From NCBI GenBank assembly GCA_013822725.1, contig PNKX01000008.1:124001-188000 (forward strand): a DNA stretch of 64,000 nt, in the 5' to 3' direction. This stretch comes from Pirellula sp. GTDB taxonomy: Bacteria > Planctomycetota > Planctomycetia > Pirellulales > Lacipirellulaceae. How positions within the stretch are numbered: the first letter of the stretch is position 1; every line of letters starts with the position of its first letter. The position numbers and the translations under genes were made by a program. The notes below the pieces were generated by a model. The model did not search any database. It worked only from the letters and a program-made list of their open reading frames with translations, and was not told the origin of the DNA. Positions 9,885 to 18,233 of the stretch are shown here, piece by piece.

Positions 9885-10213
9885 TGGCCATTCATCATGC
9901 TAAGTCGGGCGAAGTCATCGACGTGCGACCCTTAGGGGAAGCGTTGTCGAAGACAATTACGCACACCATTGTCAAAACCGATCATCTCGAAGTGATTCGC
10001 ATCGTGCTCCCAGCAGGCAACGAACTGCCGACGCATCAGGTGCCCGGCGAGATTACCGTGCAGTGTGTCGAAGGGAAGGTGGAGTTTACGATTGGCCGGG
10101 TCGCTCGGGAACTGACAGCAGGCTCTATGCTCTTTGTCGAGGGCGGCGGCGAACATTCTTTGCGCGCCCAGGAGAATTCGTCACTACTCGTGACAATCTT
10201 GTTGAAGAACTGA
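9884..10213 (+). CDS. Small cupin co-transcribed with NO reductase
   Basis: This 109-residue cupin has LPTHQVPGEITVQC as its first metal-binding box and GGEHSLRAQENSSLLV as its second. Its ATG overlaps the NO reductase stop codon by one base (TAATG), so translation is probably coupled. It is clearly related to the cupins at 13,349-13,705 and 14,761-15,354, which share the H-x-(x)-G-E/A-I-T-V/I motif and the EPHSL-type second box. The function is unknown; gene position suggests a role in NO metabolism or metal delivery. Confidence 0.85.
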   Translation: MAIHHAKSGEVIDVRPLGEALSKTITHTIVKTDHLEVIRIVLPAGNELPTHQVPGEITVQCVEGKVEFTIGRVARELTAGSMLFVEGGGEHSLRAQENSSLLVTILLKN

Positions 10214-10283
10214 ACCTGACCCCAAGGGTGCTGTCCGGAGTGCAAGTTCACGCGGTTGCGTATCGCGTAGGGGGGAAAGAGTG

Positions 10284-11465
10284 ATGACAGTAAAAAAGCC
10301 GACGCCCGATTGGAGCCCGACTTCTGGCGACGTTCTTCGCGACCAGGTTGCCGCTTACGATGCGATGCGAGAGCGGTGTCCGGTAGCTTACAGCGACCTT
10401 CTGGGTTGGTCGTTGTTTCGGCATGGGGACGTGATGCGGGCGCTGAACGATCCCGAGACCTTTAGTAATGTGATATCGAGCCGCCGCGCCGTGCCGAATG
10501 GCATGGATCCTCCCGAGCACAGCGAGTACCGGCGAATTATCGAGTTGTATTTTCAGCCGGAACGGATGGAAGCGTTCGAGCCGGAATGTCGGGCGATCGC
10601 GGTGGAGCTCGTCCAAGCGTTGTTGGAGCGAGACGCCGTAGAATTGATGGAACAGCTTGCCCATCCCTTCGCCGTGCGGGTGCAATGCGGTTTTCTAGGC
10701 TGGCCGGCGTTCATGCACCAGCCGCTGCACCACTGGATTCTGAAGGGTCATGGTGCGACCGCCGCCCAAGACCGAGCGGCGATGGCCGATCTTGCCCGCG
10801 AGTTCGAGGGCTACGTGGACGCGATGTTGCAAGCGCGGCGCGCGGCCGGCGACCAGGCCAGCGACGACGTCACGACCAGCCTCATGCGACAAGAGGCGTG
10901 GGGGCGTCAGCTGGAACTTGGAGAGATCGTCAGCATCTTGAGAAACTGGACTGCCGGCGAGATCGGCACCATCTCGACCGCCGTCGGGATTCTGGCCCAT
11001 TATCTCGCCGTATGTCCGGAGCTTCAGCAGCGGCTGCGTGATGAGCCTTTGTTACTGCCGGCCGCGATCGACGAGATGCTTCGACTCCATGGCCCGCTGG
11101 TGGAAAACCGTCGCGTCACCACTCGCGAGGTGGAGATTGGAGGTCGGAAAATCGCCGCCGGCGAGCGGATTTCGCTGAACTGGATTGCCGCGAACCGCGA
11201 CGGCCGGGTGTTCGCCGACCCGGCTGAATTCCGGCTGGATCGAGATCCGGCCACGAATCTGCTCTATGGCGCAGGGATCCACGTCTGCCCCGGCGCCCCC
11301 CTTGCCCGCCTGGAATTGCGCCTGGTGATGGAGGAACTGCTCGGTCGCACGGCGTCGATCGACCCAATGCCCGGGGCGCCCGCGACCAGAGCTGTGTACC
11401 CCGTTAGCGGTTTCGCGGTGTTGCCATTGAGGCTCCGCTTAACGACCGTTTTTGAAACGCGCTAA
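10284..11465 (+). CDS. Cytochrome P450
   Basis: This 393-residue protein has the P450 landmarks: I-helix AGEIGTIS near residue 230, K-helix EMLR, and the heme-binding loop YGAGIHVCPGAPLARLE with the cysteine ligand. The usual Phe of FGxGxHxC is Tyr here. It is soluble, with no membrane anchor, as in most bacterial P450s. GGGGGGAAAGAG precedes the ATG. It follows the NO reductase-cupin pair by 70 nt on the same strand and may belong to that unit. The substrate is unknown. An NO-reducing activity like that of fungal P450nor is a possibility raised only by context. Confidence 0.92.
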   Translation: MTVKKPTPDWSPTSGDVLRDQVAAYDAMRERCPVAYSDLLGWSLFRHGDVMRALNDPETFSNVISSRRAVPNGMDPPEHSEYRRIIELYFQPERMEAFEPECRAIAVELVQALLERDAVELMEQLAHPFAVRVQCGFLGWPAFMHQPLHHWILKGHGATAAQDRAAMADLAREFEGYVDAMLQARRAAGDQASDDVTTSLMRQEAWGRQLELGEIVSILRNWTAGEIGTISTAVGILAHYLAVCPELQQRLRDEPLLLPAAIDEMLRLHGPLVENRRVTTREVEIGGRKIAAGERISLNWIAANRDGRVFADPAEFRLDRDPATNLLYGAGIHVCPGAPLARLELRLVMEELLGRTASIDPMPGAPATRAVYPVSGFAVLPLRLRLTTVFETR

Positions 11466-11625
11466 TGCATCCGCGCCTCGGCAGTCCTTCGTCCGTCGCA
11501 ACAACAGAGGGAATGGCGCAACTTCATAAGGACGAACCGACCTGAGCATCTAGAGCGTCCGTCTCAAGTCTCTAGCGCCGCCCCCGCAGCGTAGGTAAGC
11601 TACGTCCTTCTTCAAGGAGGGCGTG

Positions 11626-11780
11626 ATGGAAGCTTACTCGAAAGAGTTTCGGCGTGACGTTCACCGGGCGTGCGACAGAAGCCCCTCTCGAAACTCTGCG
11701 GACAACTGCTCGATCTCTTCACCGAAGGCGAGCGCCGAAATCACATCCGGCATGCGGCGTATCGCTACAGTGAGCTGTTG
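11626..11780 (+). pseudogene. Internally deleted IS630-type transposase relic
   Basis: The first 12 codons from the ATG at 11,626 read MEAYSKEFRRDV, a typical start for IS630-family transposases in planctomycetes. After about 45 nt the frame shifts and the sequence reads PLSKLCGQLLDLF then EGERRNHIRHAAY, which matches the C-terminal end of the same family (LCDLF, RNYF, HAGY pattern). The central catalytic part is missing. This looks like the scar of an old insertion. The rest of the 11,466-12,078 gap holds no gene that I can support. Confidence 0.6.
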
Positions 11781-11907
11781 ACCGCTTCTAGCGGATCCGT
11801 GCGAGATAGCTCGGTCGCATGAAAGCGCGACTTAGCTGCGCACTAGGTTCTATGTAATAATGTACCTTATCGCATAGAAGTAGCTGCCTGGGGGCCCATT
11901 TTGATGT

Positions 11908-12043
11908 CGAAAGCAGGGTTGCGCAGTCGATATGTTTTATGTAAGAAGGTTGTAAGTGCCATAGAACCCTCAGTTTGGACGACAATCTTCACCGTGTTGA
12001 ACCGATGCGAAGCCGGGGGAGATTTGTCTCCGAAAGCAGGGTT
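11908..12043 (+). repeat. 13-bp direct repeat upstream of the integrase gene
   Basis: CGAAAGCAGGGTT occurs at 11,908-11,920 and at 12,031-12,043, 123 bp apart, just before the recombinase gene. It could be a recombinase arm site or chance. Confidence 0.35.
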
Positions 12044-12078
12044 CTGGAAACAAATGTGGCACCTGATGACGTGAGCGT

Positions 12079-13212
12079 ATGGCGAAGAAGAAACCGAACC
12101 CGCAGAGATCCCCTCCACTGAAGCCGCTGCGGCCGAAGGAGGTCGAGGTCGTTGACCCTGGATCTCGTCAGCGTCCCGCTGAGCGGGCCGTGAAGCCGAA
12201 GAAGGAGAAGTCCCGCATGAGCCAAGTCATTTTGATGCCGGCGGCCGAGACGCCGTCTGTACTCATCCCTGCCGGCAGTCGACGCAGCCTAGCATCTTGG
12301 CTGACGCTCTACATGAAGATCGACGGCGAAGCCTCCGCCGAGACCACCCAGAAGGCGAAGATACAGGACTTGGAGCGGTTCCTCGAATACTTCGAGCGGG
12401 CCATGCGCTCCGACGACAAGCAGTTGTGGACCCGATCGGTCAGCGAGGGGTTTTGGAAGGATCTCCAGAAGCGCCGGTCGGAACGAACCGGCAAGAAGCT
12501 GGCGCCGACGACCGTGAATCGGATCATGGCCACGCTGCGGACGGCCGCTCGGTGGATCCACAGCCACGAGCCATTCGTCGCCGGCAACCCCGTAGAGCGG
12601 ATCAAGGACATCTCGACGCCAGAACCTGTCTGGCAAGGACTGACCGATATCCAGATGGTCCGCATGAAAGCGGCGGCGGATCAGCTGGTGACGTTATCGG
12701 TGGCGGCGAATCAATGGCCGAAGCGGGACTACGCGTTGTTTCACGTTCTCTACGCCACAGCGATGCGCGTGACTGAGCTAACGTCGCTCGACATCGATCA
12801 ATACGACGGCAAGTACCTGCGGAACGTGAAGCGCAAGGGTAGGAATGTCACGCCGGAGATCTTCCTGGTGAAATCCGTGCGCGAAGCGCTGGACGAATAC
12901 ATCGATGAGGAACGCAAGCGGGACGAAGGTCCTCTCTTCCGTTCGCGAACAGGCAAAGCACTGGCCATCCAGCAGGTGGACTACGTGCTTAAAAAGATCG
13001 CCGGTCAGGCGAATGCGACGCTTCCGGAAAAGGAGCGAATCCACGCTCACCCGCACATTCTGCGTCACACCATGCTGCGAAGGGTGCGGGAGGAGAAGGG
13101 GCTGACGTTTGCGATCGAATACGCGGGGCACGTGTCGGAGAAGTATATCCGTCGCTACACCATGCCTTCCCGTGAGGAGAAGGAAGCGACGCTTGAGGAG
13201 CTGTTCGGTTAG
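12079..13212 (+). CDS. Tyrosine recombinase / phage-type integrase
   Basis: This 377-residue protein has a lysine- and proline-rich N-terminal extension of about 50 residues, a SAM-like core-binding domain (about 65-170) and a catalytic domain. The catalytic residues are visible: Arg in ATAMRVTELTSL, HPHILRHT for the His-x-x-Arg box, GHVSEKYIRRY for the late His and the tyrosine. It stands alone, next to an IS630 relic, with no obvious cargo or tRNA beside it. It may be a chromosomal remnant of a mobile element or an integron-like recombinase. Its target site cannot be identified. Confidence 0.9.
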   Translation: MAKKKPNPQRSPPLKPLRPKEVEVVDPGSRQRPAERAVKPKKEKSRMSQVILMPAAETPSVLIPAGSRRSLASWLTLYMKIDGEASAETTQKAKIQDLERFLEYFERAMRSDDKQLWTRSVSEGFWKDLQKRRSERTGKKLAPTTVNRIMATLRTAARWIHSHEPFVAGNPVERIKDISTPEPVWQGLTDIQMVRMKAAADQLVTLSVAANQWPKRDYALFHVLYATAMRVTELTSLDIDQYDGKYLRNVKRKGRNVTPEIFLVKSVREALDEYIDEERKRDEGPLFRSRTGKALAIQQVDYVLKKIAGQANATLPEKERIHAHPHILRHTMLRRVREEKGLTFAIEYAGHVSEKYIRRYTMPSREEKEATLEELFG

Positions 13213-13348
13213 TTTCAGGACGGTAAGGGCATGTCGAAAGCCCGATTCAACCACGATACAGGCGCCGTTCACATTCCCACTACTACGGCCTTCAACTTCA
13301 GCAAACGAACTGTCAAACGGTTTTTGGGTCTGGTCACCCCAGCTGAAC

Positions 13349-13705
13349 TTAACGCTCCGCACCCGCGTTGGGGAACAGGATCGTCAACAGTAGCGAAGAG
13401 TCCTCGATCCCGCGCAGCGAATGAGGTTCGTTGCCCGGCAGGAAAAGCCAGTGGCCCGCATGCAGGTCGCGGGTCTCGCCGCTCGCGGTGAATGCGATCC
13501 GCCCGTCGAGGCAATAGATCGTGATCGCCCCCTCGACCTGATGGTCGGAGATCTCCTGACCTTGATGAATAACCATCCGAATGGCTTCGAACGATTCTTC
13601 TTTTACGAGCGGGAACGTCGTGGCGTCGGCGAGCGACGCGCCCTCAGGCAGGAGATTGAATGGCATGCCGGGATAGGCGTGTTGGGGCGGGTGCGTGATC
13701 GTCAT
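13349..13705 (-). CDS. Small cupin
   Basis: This 118-residue cupin has ISDHQVEGAITIYCLDG and GNEPHSLRGIEDSSLLL. It is a close paralogue of the cupin domains at 9,884-10,213 and 14,761-15,354: the CLDGRIAFTASG segment is identical to that in the latter. It is probably transcribed after the SdhB-like gene, 141 nt upstream. It may act with the same respiratory proteins, but no substrate is apparent. Confidence 0.82.
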   Translation of the reverse strand: MTITHPPQHAYPGMPFNLLPEGASLADATTFPLVKEESFEAIRMVIHQGQEISDHQVEGAITIYCLDGRIAFTASGETRDLHAGHWLFLPGNEPHSLRGIEDSSLLLTILFPNAGAER

Positions 13706-13846
13706 GTTCGTGTTCCTTGGTCAACTAATGTAATGGGGCGTGGTCATCGTCTACGCGAAGCATATCTTGACAGTTGGCGACTCGTTGCAGGGAGATCATG
13801 AAGAAAAGGGGAGTAACAGCCATTTCACTATGAGCCGCCTCGACTC

Positions 13847-14701
13847 CTATCCATCGAAGAACTTCTTGATCATATGCACCGTCGCTGCGCGGCCCGCACG
13901 CCCCCAGGAGGTCATGAGCGGAATCTCTTGAGGGCATACGGCTTGGCAGTTGGCGGCTTTGCCGCAGTTCTGAATCCCTCCCGGGGCAATCAATGCGTCA
14001 ATCCGCTGGCTAGCGGTCATACGGCCGGTCGGATTCGAATTTGTGAAGACGACCTGATTATTGGCATGAGCTCCGATAAACGCGGCGTCGAACGCAGCAT
14101 CCTGACGTTGATTGAATTCCCGAATCGGTTCTTCTGCCCGCTGGTTCAGTTCCACTCGCACGTACTGCGGACAGGCCTCCAAGCAACAGCCGCAGCTCAT
14201 GCACTTGCTTAGCGGATAAGCGTGCTGCTGCTCTTCTTGCGATTGCCGAGGTCCGGGGCCCACGTCATAGTAGCCGTCAACTGGGATCCAGCCTTGAAGT
14301 TTCTCCAAAGCGCGGAAAAGTCGACGACGATCCACCGTAAGATCCCGAATCACAGGAAACTTACTCATCGGGCGCAATTCGATTTGCTGCGGATGTTGCG
14401 TCAACAGCCGATCGACCAGCGCCGTGCATGCCTGGCGAACCCGTCCATTGATCAGCATCGTGCATGCTCCACATACTTCCTCCAAACAGTTGCAATCGAA
14501 CGCAACCGGCGCAACGTCGCATCCCGATTTGGTTTTGGGGTGCGCGGCGATATGCTGGAGCACGCTTGTTACATTCATACTTGGGGCGTATTCGACTGAA
14601 AACGTTTGCCAGTAACTTGGGAGGCCTGGTCGATCCTGGCGAAGGACGCGCACGGAGAATTGGTCACCTACGCTATTCTTCGACGCGTTCAGATGTCGCA
14701 T
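13847..14701 (-). CDS. Orphan succinate dehydrogenase iron-sulfur (SdhB/FrdB)-like protein
   Basis: This 284-residue protein has the SdhB layout: an N-terminal 2Fe-2S domain (DCNCLEEVCGACTMLING) and a C-terminal part with CMSCGCCLEACP and CGKAANCQAVCPQEIP for the other clusters. SdhB normally carries electrons between the flavoprotein SdhA and the membrane anchor SdhC. Neither sdhA nor sdhC is present nearby; the flanking genes are cupins. It could be a second SdhB copy serving a complex encoded elsewhere, or a subunit recruited for a different oxidoreductase. The family is certain; the partner is not. Confidence 0.88.
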   Translation of the reverse strand: MRHLNASKNSVGDQFSVRVLRQDRPGLPSYWQTFSVEYAPSMNVTSVLQHIAAHPKTKSGCDVAPVAFDCNCLEEVCGACTMLINGRVRQACTALVDRLLTQHPQQIELRPMSKFPVIRDLTVDRRRLFRALEKLQGWIPVDGYYDVGPGPRQSQEEQQHAYPLSKCMSCGCCLEACPQYVRVELNQRAEEPIREFNQRQDAAFDAAFIGAHANNQVVFTNSNPTGRMTASQRIDALIAPGGIQNCGKAANCQAVCPQEIPLMTSWGRAGRAATVHMIKKFFDG

Positions 14702-14760
14702 GACGGGCCCTCCTATTCACGGTCATGGGGAATATCCCGCGACTTGTTTTGGTGACGGCC

Positions 14761-15354
14761 TCAAGGAGCGGAGGGACGGACTAGCAGAACCTTCGTGACC
14801 AGCACGGATGAGTCTTCCAGACCGACCAGCGAATGAGGCTCGCCAGCGGCGAGGACGATCAACTGGCCGGCCCTCAACTCTCGCGTCGCCCCGCTGGCGG
14901 TGAATGCGATCCGTCCGTCCAAGCAATGGACCGTAATCTCACCCCGCGCATGGTGGGTAGGAATCTCTCGACCCTTAGGAAGGGTCAGCCGGCGAAGCTC
15001 TAGAGTCTCGGTCTTCACCAGCATGCTTGGCGTTGGCGTCGCGGCAGCCGGGGCGGCGGCGCCCACGTCAATGATGGCGCTGAGGTTGGGTTGGGGTCGG
15101 GGAATCCTTTCTTTGTCCAGAAATTCTTGGACATCGGCGATCGCGCGCTGGACTGGCTCACGGTGCATCGGATCGGAGACAGCGCTGAGGTTGGACTCCA
15201 AACGGATGGCAAGATTCTTTGCTGCGTCTTCGACAGATATGCCTGTGATTCGCATTGCAGGAAAGCTCTGATGGTGGACGACGGCTTGAAGCGTACCACA
15301 GGCGTCGCAAGCATCGTCCGCGACGATGATCTTTCGTGGATCACTACTCATCAT
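14761..15354 (-). CDS. Two-part protein: unknown N-terminal domain plus C-terminal cupin
   Basis: The 197-residue product has an N-terminal part of about 100 residues that starts with a small cysteine pair (DACDACG), then an alanine/proline linker (AAAPAAATPTP), then a cupin domain with IPTHHARGEITVHCLDG and GEPHSLVGLEDSS. AAAGGA lies before the start; two consecutive ATG codons are possible. It is the first gene of a run (this gene, SdhB-like, cupin). The N-terminal part is not recognised and may bind metal. The 245-nt stretch upstream, 15,355-15,600, shows no gene. Confidence 0.75.
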   Translation of the reverse strand: MMSSDPRKIIVADDACDACGTLQAVVHHQSFPAMRITGISVEDAAKNLAIRLESNLSAVSDPMHREPVQRAIADVQEFLDKERIPRPQPNLSAIIDVGAAAPAAATPTPSMLVKTETLELRRLTLPKGREIPTHHARGEITVHCLDGRIAFTASGATRELRAGQLIVLAAGEPHSLVGLEDSSVLVTKVLLVRPSAP

Positions 15355-15600
15355 TCATTCCTTTCGGAGATGGCGTGCTAACAGATTTCGGAGAGTACGG
15401 CGTGCCGATGCGGACAGGAACCCCAGCGGAGCCACATCATCGCCATTGAAGCGCCCGCCTCATAATGCACTGGCAATCCTATTTTTTTGTTGATCGTTAG
15501 CCGAGTTGTAGGATTTGATTCGTTAACATCGAATGAGAATTCATAAGTGCAAGTTGGTAGGCTAGGTGCTAATCGCGTAACCGCGCGTTCGTTGCAGTTG

Positions 15601-17223
15601 TCAGATGCTGGCCAGTTCACCGAAGTATTCGTGGTCTTCCGCGAAGCCGCCTTCACCCTTGCCGATCGATTGGACGTCCTCGACGAACTCGATTGATTCA
15701 ATCCATTTCACCATCTTGAAGCCAAGTTGATTCTCGACGCGCAGCCGCAACGGCGCCCCGTGCAGATTGTTGAGCGGCTGGTAATTCATCTCGTACGCGA
15801 GCAGTGTTTGAGAGTTTAAAGCATTTTCGAGTGACAGGGTGTCGTAATACCGGCTGCCTACGACACCTTCATGGATGGCGACACCCTCGCCAAATGAGTA
15901 GAAGACGACTGCTGTTGCAGTGGGTCCTGGGCGTACCAGCTGAATTAGCTCGGCCATCGGTAGCCCGCTCCAGGCGGCGATTCCCGACCAGCCCTGGATG
16001 CAGTGGTGCAGCGTAATCTGCATCTTCTTGCCTAGAGTCCGCAGCTCATCGAGCGACAGCTCCGCAGGGTGTTCCACTAGGCCAGATACTTTCAGCCGAT
16101 ATTCCTTGAATTGGTTGGCCTCTAGCGACTTCCACGCCTTGCAAGTGGGCAGTTTGCCGTTGGCCCAGAGAAACGGTGAAATATCCTCGCGACGGAACTC
16201 GGCCCGCGGGGCAGGCCGGTCGAGCAAGAACCTCATGACCGGCGACACAATGGCCTTGGCAACGTGTTGCAAGAGCCGCGGATGACGCCACGCCATCCAG
16301 TTGGCCATCGCATTCACCGCTATGATCACGCCCATACCCACTAACCCGAAGTAGAGACCTGTCAACCGCGTGTCATTGGTTCCCACGACGATGTGATTCA
16401 TGTTCCGGGTGAACCCCGCGATGGCCACCATCGTCACATGGCCGACGAGGAAGACGACGAACGCACACATGACAAGGAAGTGAAGCGACCGGCCGATTTG
16501 CCGGTTGCCGGGTAGCTTCGGATACCACGTAAACCGGTTTGTCAGAGTTGGCGACATTGACGGCCCGCTAAAGATCGCGAGCGGCGCCAGAATAAACACC
16601 ACGCCGAAGTATGCTAGTTGCTGGAGAGCATTGTAGTGGTAGAAGCCGTTGGGCTCCGGCGGCAAGTGAAACGTCGCGTAATGAACGAAGACAGCCCAGG
16701 CATCGGGGACGATTTGCCAGGATCTGGGCACGAGGCGCTTCCACTGATCGGTCGAGAACAGCAGTAGAAAAAAGATCGAGCCGTTACCCACCCAAAACAA
16801 CACGCTGAGAAAGTGCCAGTGGCGCGCCATGCCGATGGTGTGCCGGTAGCCGGGCAGGCCGATCCAGGGGGAGAGGTAGCGGGAATCGTCCTTCGCGGTC
16901 CAGAGGCGATCTTTCGGCACTTTGATCGGGGTGAGCCGGAGCCATTCCGTTCCGGGCGTGCAGTGAACGTTCCAATACAGCCTCGGATGGTCCATGAGGA
17001 TCTGCAGGCCGCTACGGATGAGCAGGATCAAGAACAGGAAGTTTACGTAGTGGGTGATGCGGAGCCACGCCGGAAAGCCAGAAGGCTCCGTCGTACCATT
17101 GCCTATAGTCGGAGGAACCGGCAATGCGGGCAAGCCGGCGATGGCCCATTGCCCATAAGCGGCGGTAAGCAGCAACACGAGCGGCGCGGCAAGCAACAGC
17201 ATGGTGCTGCGTCGAATACGCAT
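15601..17223 (-). CDS. Cytochrome b / sulfite-oxidase-type molybdopterin protein fusion
   Basis: The 540-residue protein joins two domains. Residues about 1-320 hold 5-6 membrane segments with heme-b-like histidines (ITHYVNFLFLILLIRSG, GMARHWHFLSVLFWVG, LHFLVMCAFVVFLVGHVTM). Residues about 345-530 match the sulfite oxidase/MsrP molybdopterin fold, with the candidate Mo-ligand Cys in LHHCIQGWSG and a later NLHGAPLRLRVENQLG. The ATG at 17,221-17,223 follows AGGAAGGA, and the codons upstream do not fit the family. It may oxidise or reduce a sulfur or other oxyanion substrate outside the membrane and pass electrons through its own cytochrome. Confidence 0.85.
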   Translation of the reverse strand: MRIRRSTMLLLAAPLVLLLTAAYGQWAIAGLPALPVPPTIGNGTTEPSGFPAWLRITHYVNFLFLILLIRSGLQILMDHPRLYWNVHCTPGTEWLRLTPIKVPKDRLWTAKDDSRYLSPWIGLPGYRHTIGMARHWHFLSVLFWVGNGSIFFLLLFSTDQWKRLVPRSWQIVPDAWAVFVHYATFHLPPEPNGFYHYNALQQLAYFGVVFILAPLAIFSGPSMSPTLTNRFTWYPKLPGNRQIGRSLHFLVMCAFVVFLVGHVTMVAIAGFTRNMNHIVVGTNDTRLTGLYFGLVGMGVIIAVNAMANWMAWRHPRLLQHVAKAIVSPVMRFLLDRPAPRAEFRREDISPFLWANGKLPTCKAWKSLEANQFKEYRLKVSGLVEHPAELSLDELRTLGKKMQITLHHCIQGWSGIAAWSGLPMAELIQLVRPGPTATAVVFYSFGEGVAIHEGVVGSRYYDTLSLENALNSQTLLAYEMNYQPLNNLHGAPLRLRVENQLGFKMVKWIESIEFVEDVQSIGKGEGGFAEDHEYFGELASI

Positions 17224-17377
17224 GACGCGAATCCTTCCTCGCCTACGCGCGCTACAGTCGCGAGTAGTGCTTTGGGATCCACAATTCAATGAGGGGCTCG
17301 AAGCGAGCAACGTGGAATCCACTTTCAGCAATTGTACCAATTGCATTCTGCATGTCCAGGTGTATGATTCTCAGCAA

Positions 17378-17510
17378 AAAGACCCGTCGATACTGCCGAA
17401 GACCGCTGACGCGCTGCGTGCCATCATCCGGTAATCACGCGAGGACGAGATCGAATCTACTTCGTTCGACAAGCTCCATTGTGCCGCCGTGCGACGTCGT
17501 GCAATAACAT
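17378..17510 (+). pseudogene. Deleted relic of an Rrf2 regulator gene
   Basis: The reading ILPKTADALRAIIR (from about 17,390) matches the start of the Rrf2 protein encoded at 5,742-6,194 (MLPKTAEYALRAIIW). Soon after, in another frame, LLRSTSSIVPPCDVVQ matches that protein's C-terminus (LLNSTSTIIPLCDVAR). The start codon is ATA, the middle of the gene is gone and stops intervene. Just upstream GTGTATGATTCT also resembles the region before the intact copy. This is most simply a decayed duplicate. The surrounding 17,224-17,746 stretch shows no other gene. Confidence 0.65.
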
Positions 17511-17746
17511 CCGCCCCATCCAGCGGCTCCTGAAAACATATCTGGCGGAACATGCGACTGATTGACGCGAATTCAACGCGAACGATTTGAAGCGGATGGG
17601 TCGCCTTCGGCTGTTAGAATACTGACGGACGCTTTGCTGAGAAATGTCACGGAGCACGCGTCGCACCACGTTCAGTCCATCGTGGAGAGTCGTCAATCGC
17701 TCTTGCGCTGGCGACTCTTCAAGGCTCAAGAGCGGGAGCACAAATC

Positions 17747-17992
17747 ATGCATTTCTTATACGGATCAAAACGCGGGGGAGACTATCGCCTCGTCGCCACG
17801 TTCAGTTCTGAACAACAACTTTTGGCCTATGTGCGCTGGGCGACGCTGGAATCGCAGGAGGGGCAGCGCGGCAAGTTCGAGCAGGGTAGCGCGCTGGCCG
17901 GATACGATGCATGGGAAAAGTCGGCGTTTGCGCTTAACGACGACGATGACCCCAGCGCGGCGCTGCACAATCCGACGCCTACGATGCTGTAA
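17747..17992 (+). CDS. Small hypothetical protein upstream of ScdA_N protein
   Basis: This 81-residue protein starts MHFLYGSKRGGDYRLVA after GGGAG. It has a compact alpha/beta composition with an acidic DDDDPS tail segment. No cysteine cluster or membrane segment is present. It ends 10 nt before the DUF542 miniprotein, so the two are probably one operon and may work together in Fe-S repair or NO stress. The family is not recognised. Confidence 0.65.
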   Translation: MHFLYGSKRGGDYRLVATFSSEQQLLAYVRWATLESQEGQRGKFEQGSALAGYDAWEKSAFALNDDDDPSAALHNPTPTML

Positions 17993-18002
17993 AGAATCGA
18001 GA

Positions 18003-18191
18003 ATGGCGAAGAATGAGCTCGATCTAGATTCAAGTGTTCCAGATTGGCTCATTGAGCGTCCGCAGCTATTGCGAACGTTCGAGGAGTTGGGAATCGACTA
18101 CTCATGCGGCGGCAAATCATTGGAGTTCGCCTGCCGAGAGCGCGGCCTCGACCCGCGCGCTGTTCTGGCGAGTCTGCAGGCGATTGGCTGA
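18003..18191 (+). CDS. Stand-alone ScdA_N (DUF542) domain protein
   Basis: This 62-residue protein contains the DUF542 signature IDYSCGGKSLEFAC. In larger proteins this domain forms the N-terminus of RIC/ScdA/YtfE di-iron proteins, which repair Fe-S clusters damaged by NO and oxidants. Here the hemerythrin domain is absent, so the protein is the N-terminal module alone. This form is known in other bacteria, and its conserved cysteine is thought to be important. Its presence fits the NO-detoxification genes at 6-10 kb. It is preceded directly by the 81-residue hypothetical gene. Confidence 0.85.
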   Translation: MAKNELDLDSSVPDWLIERPQLLRTFEELGIDYSCGGKSLEFACRERGLDPRAVLASLQAIG

Positions 18192-18233
18192 GTCGTGAGT
18201 TGCAGAGCAAATCAATTTCCTGCCGCTCCGCGA

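Noticed and set aside
15378..15701. 107-residue minus-strand frame downstream of the fusion gene
   Set aside because: It overlaps the end of the cytochrome b/sulfite-oxidase gene in another frame, is serine-rich and has no ribosome site.
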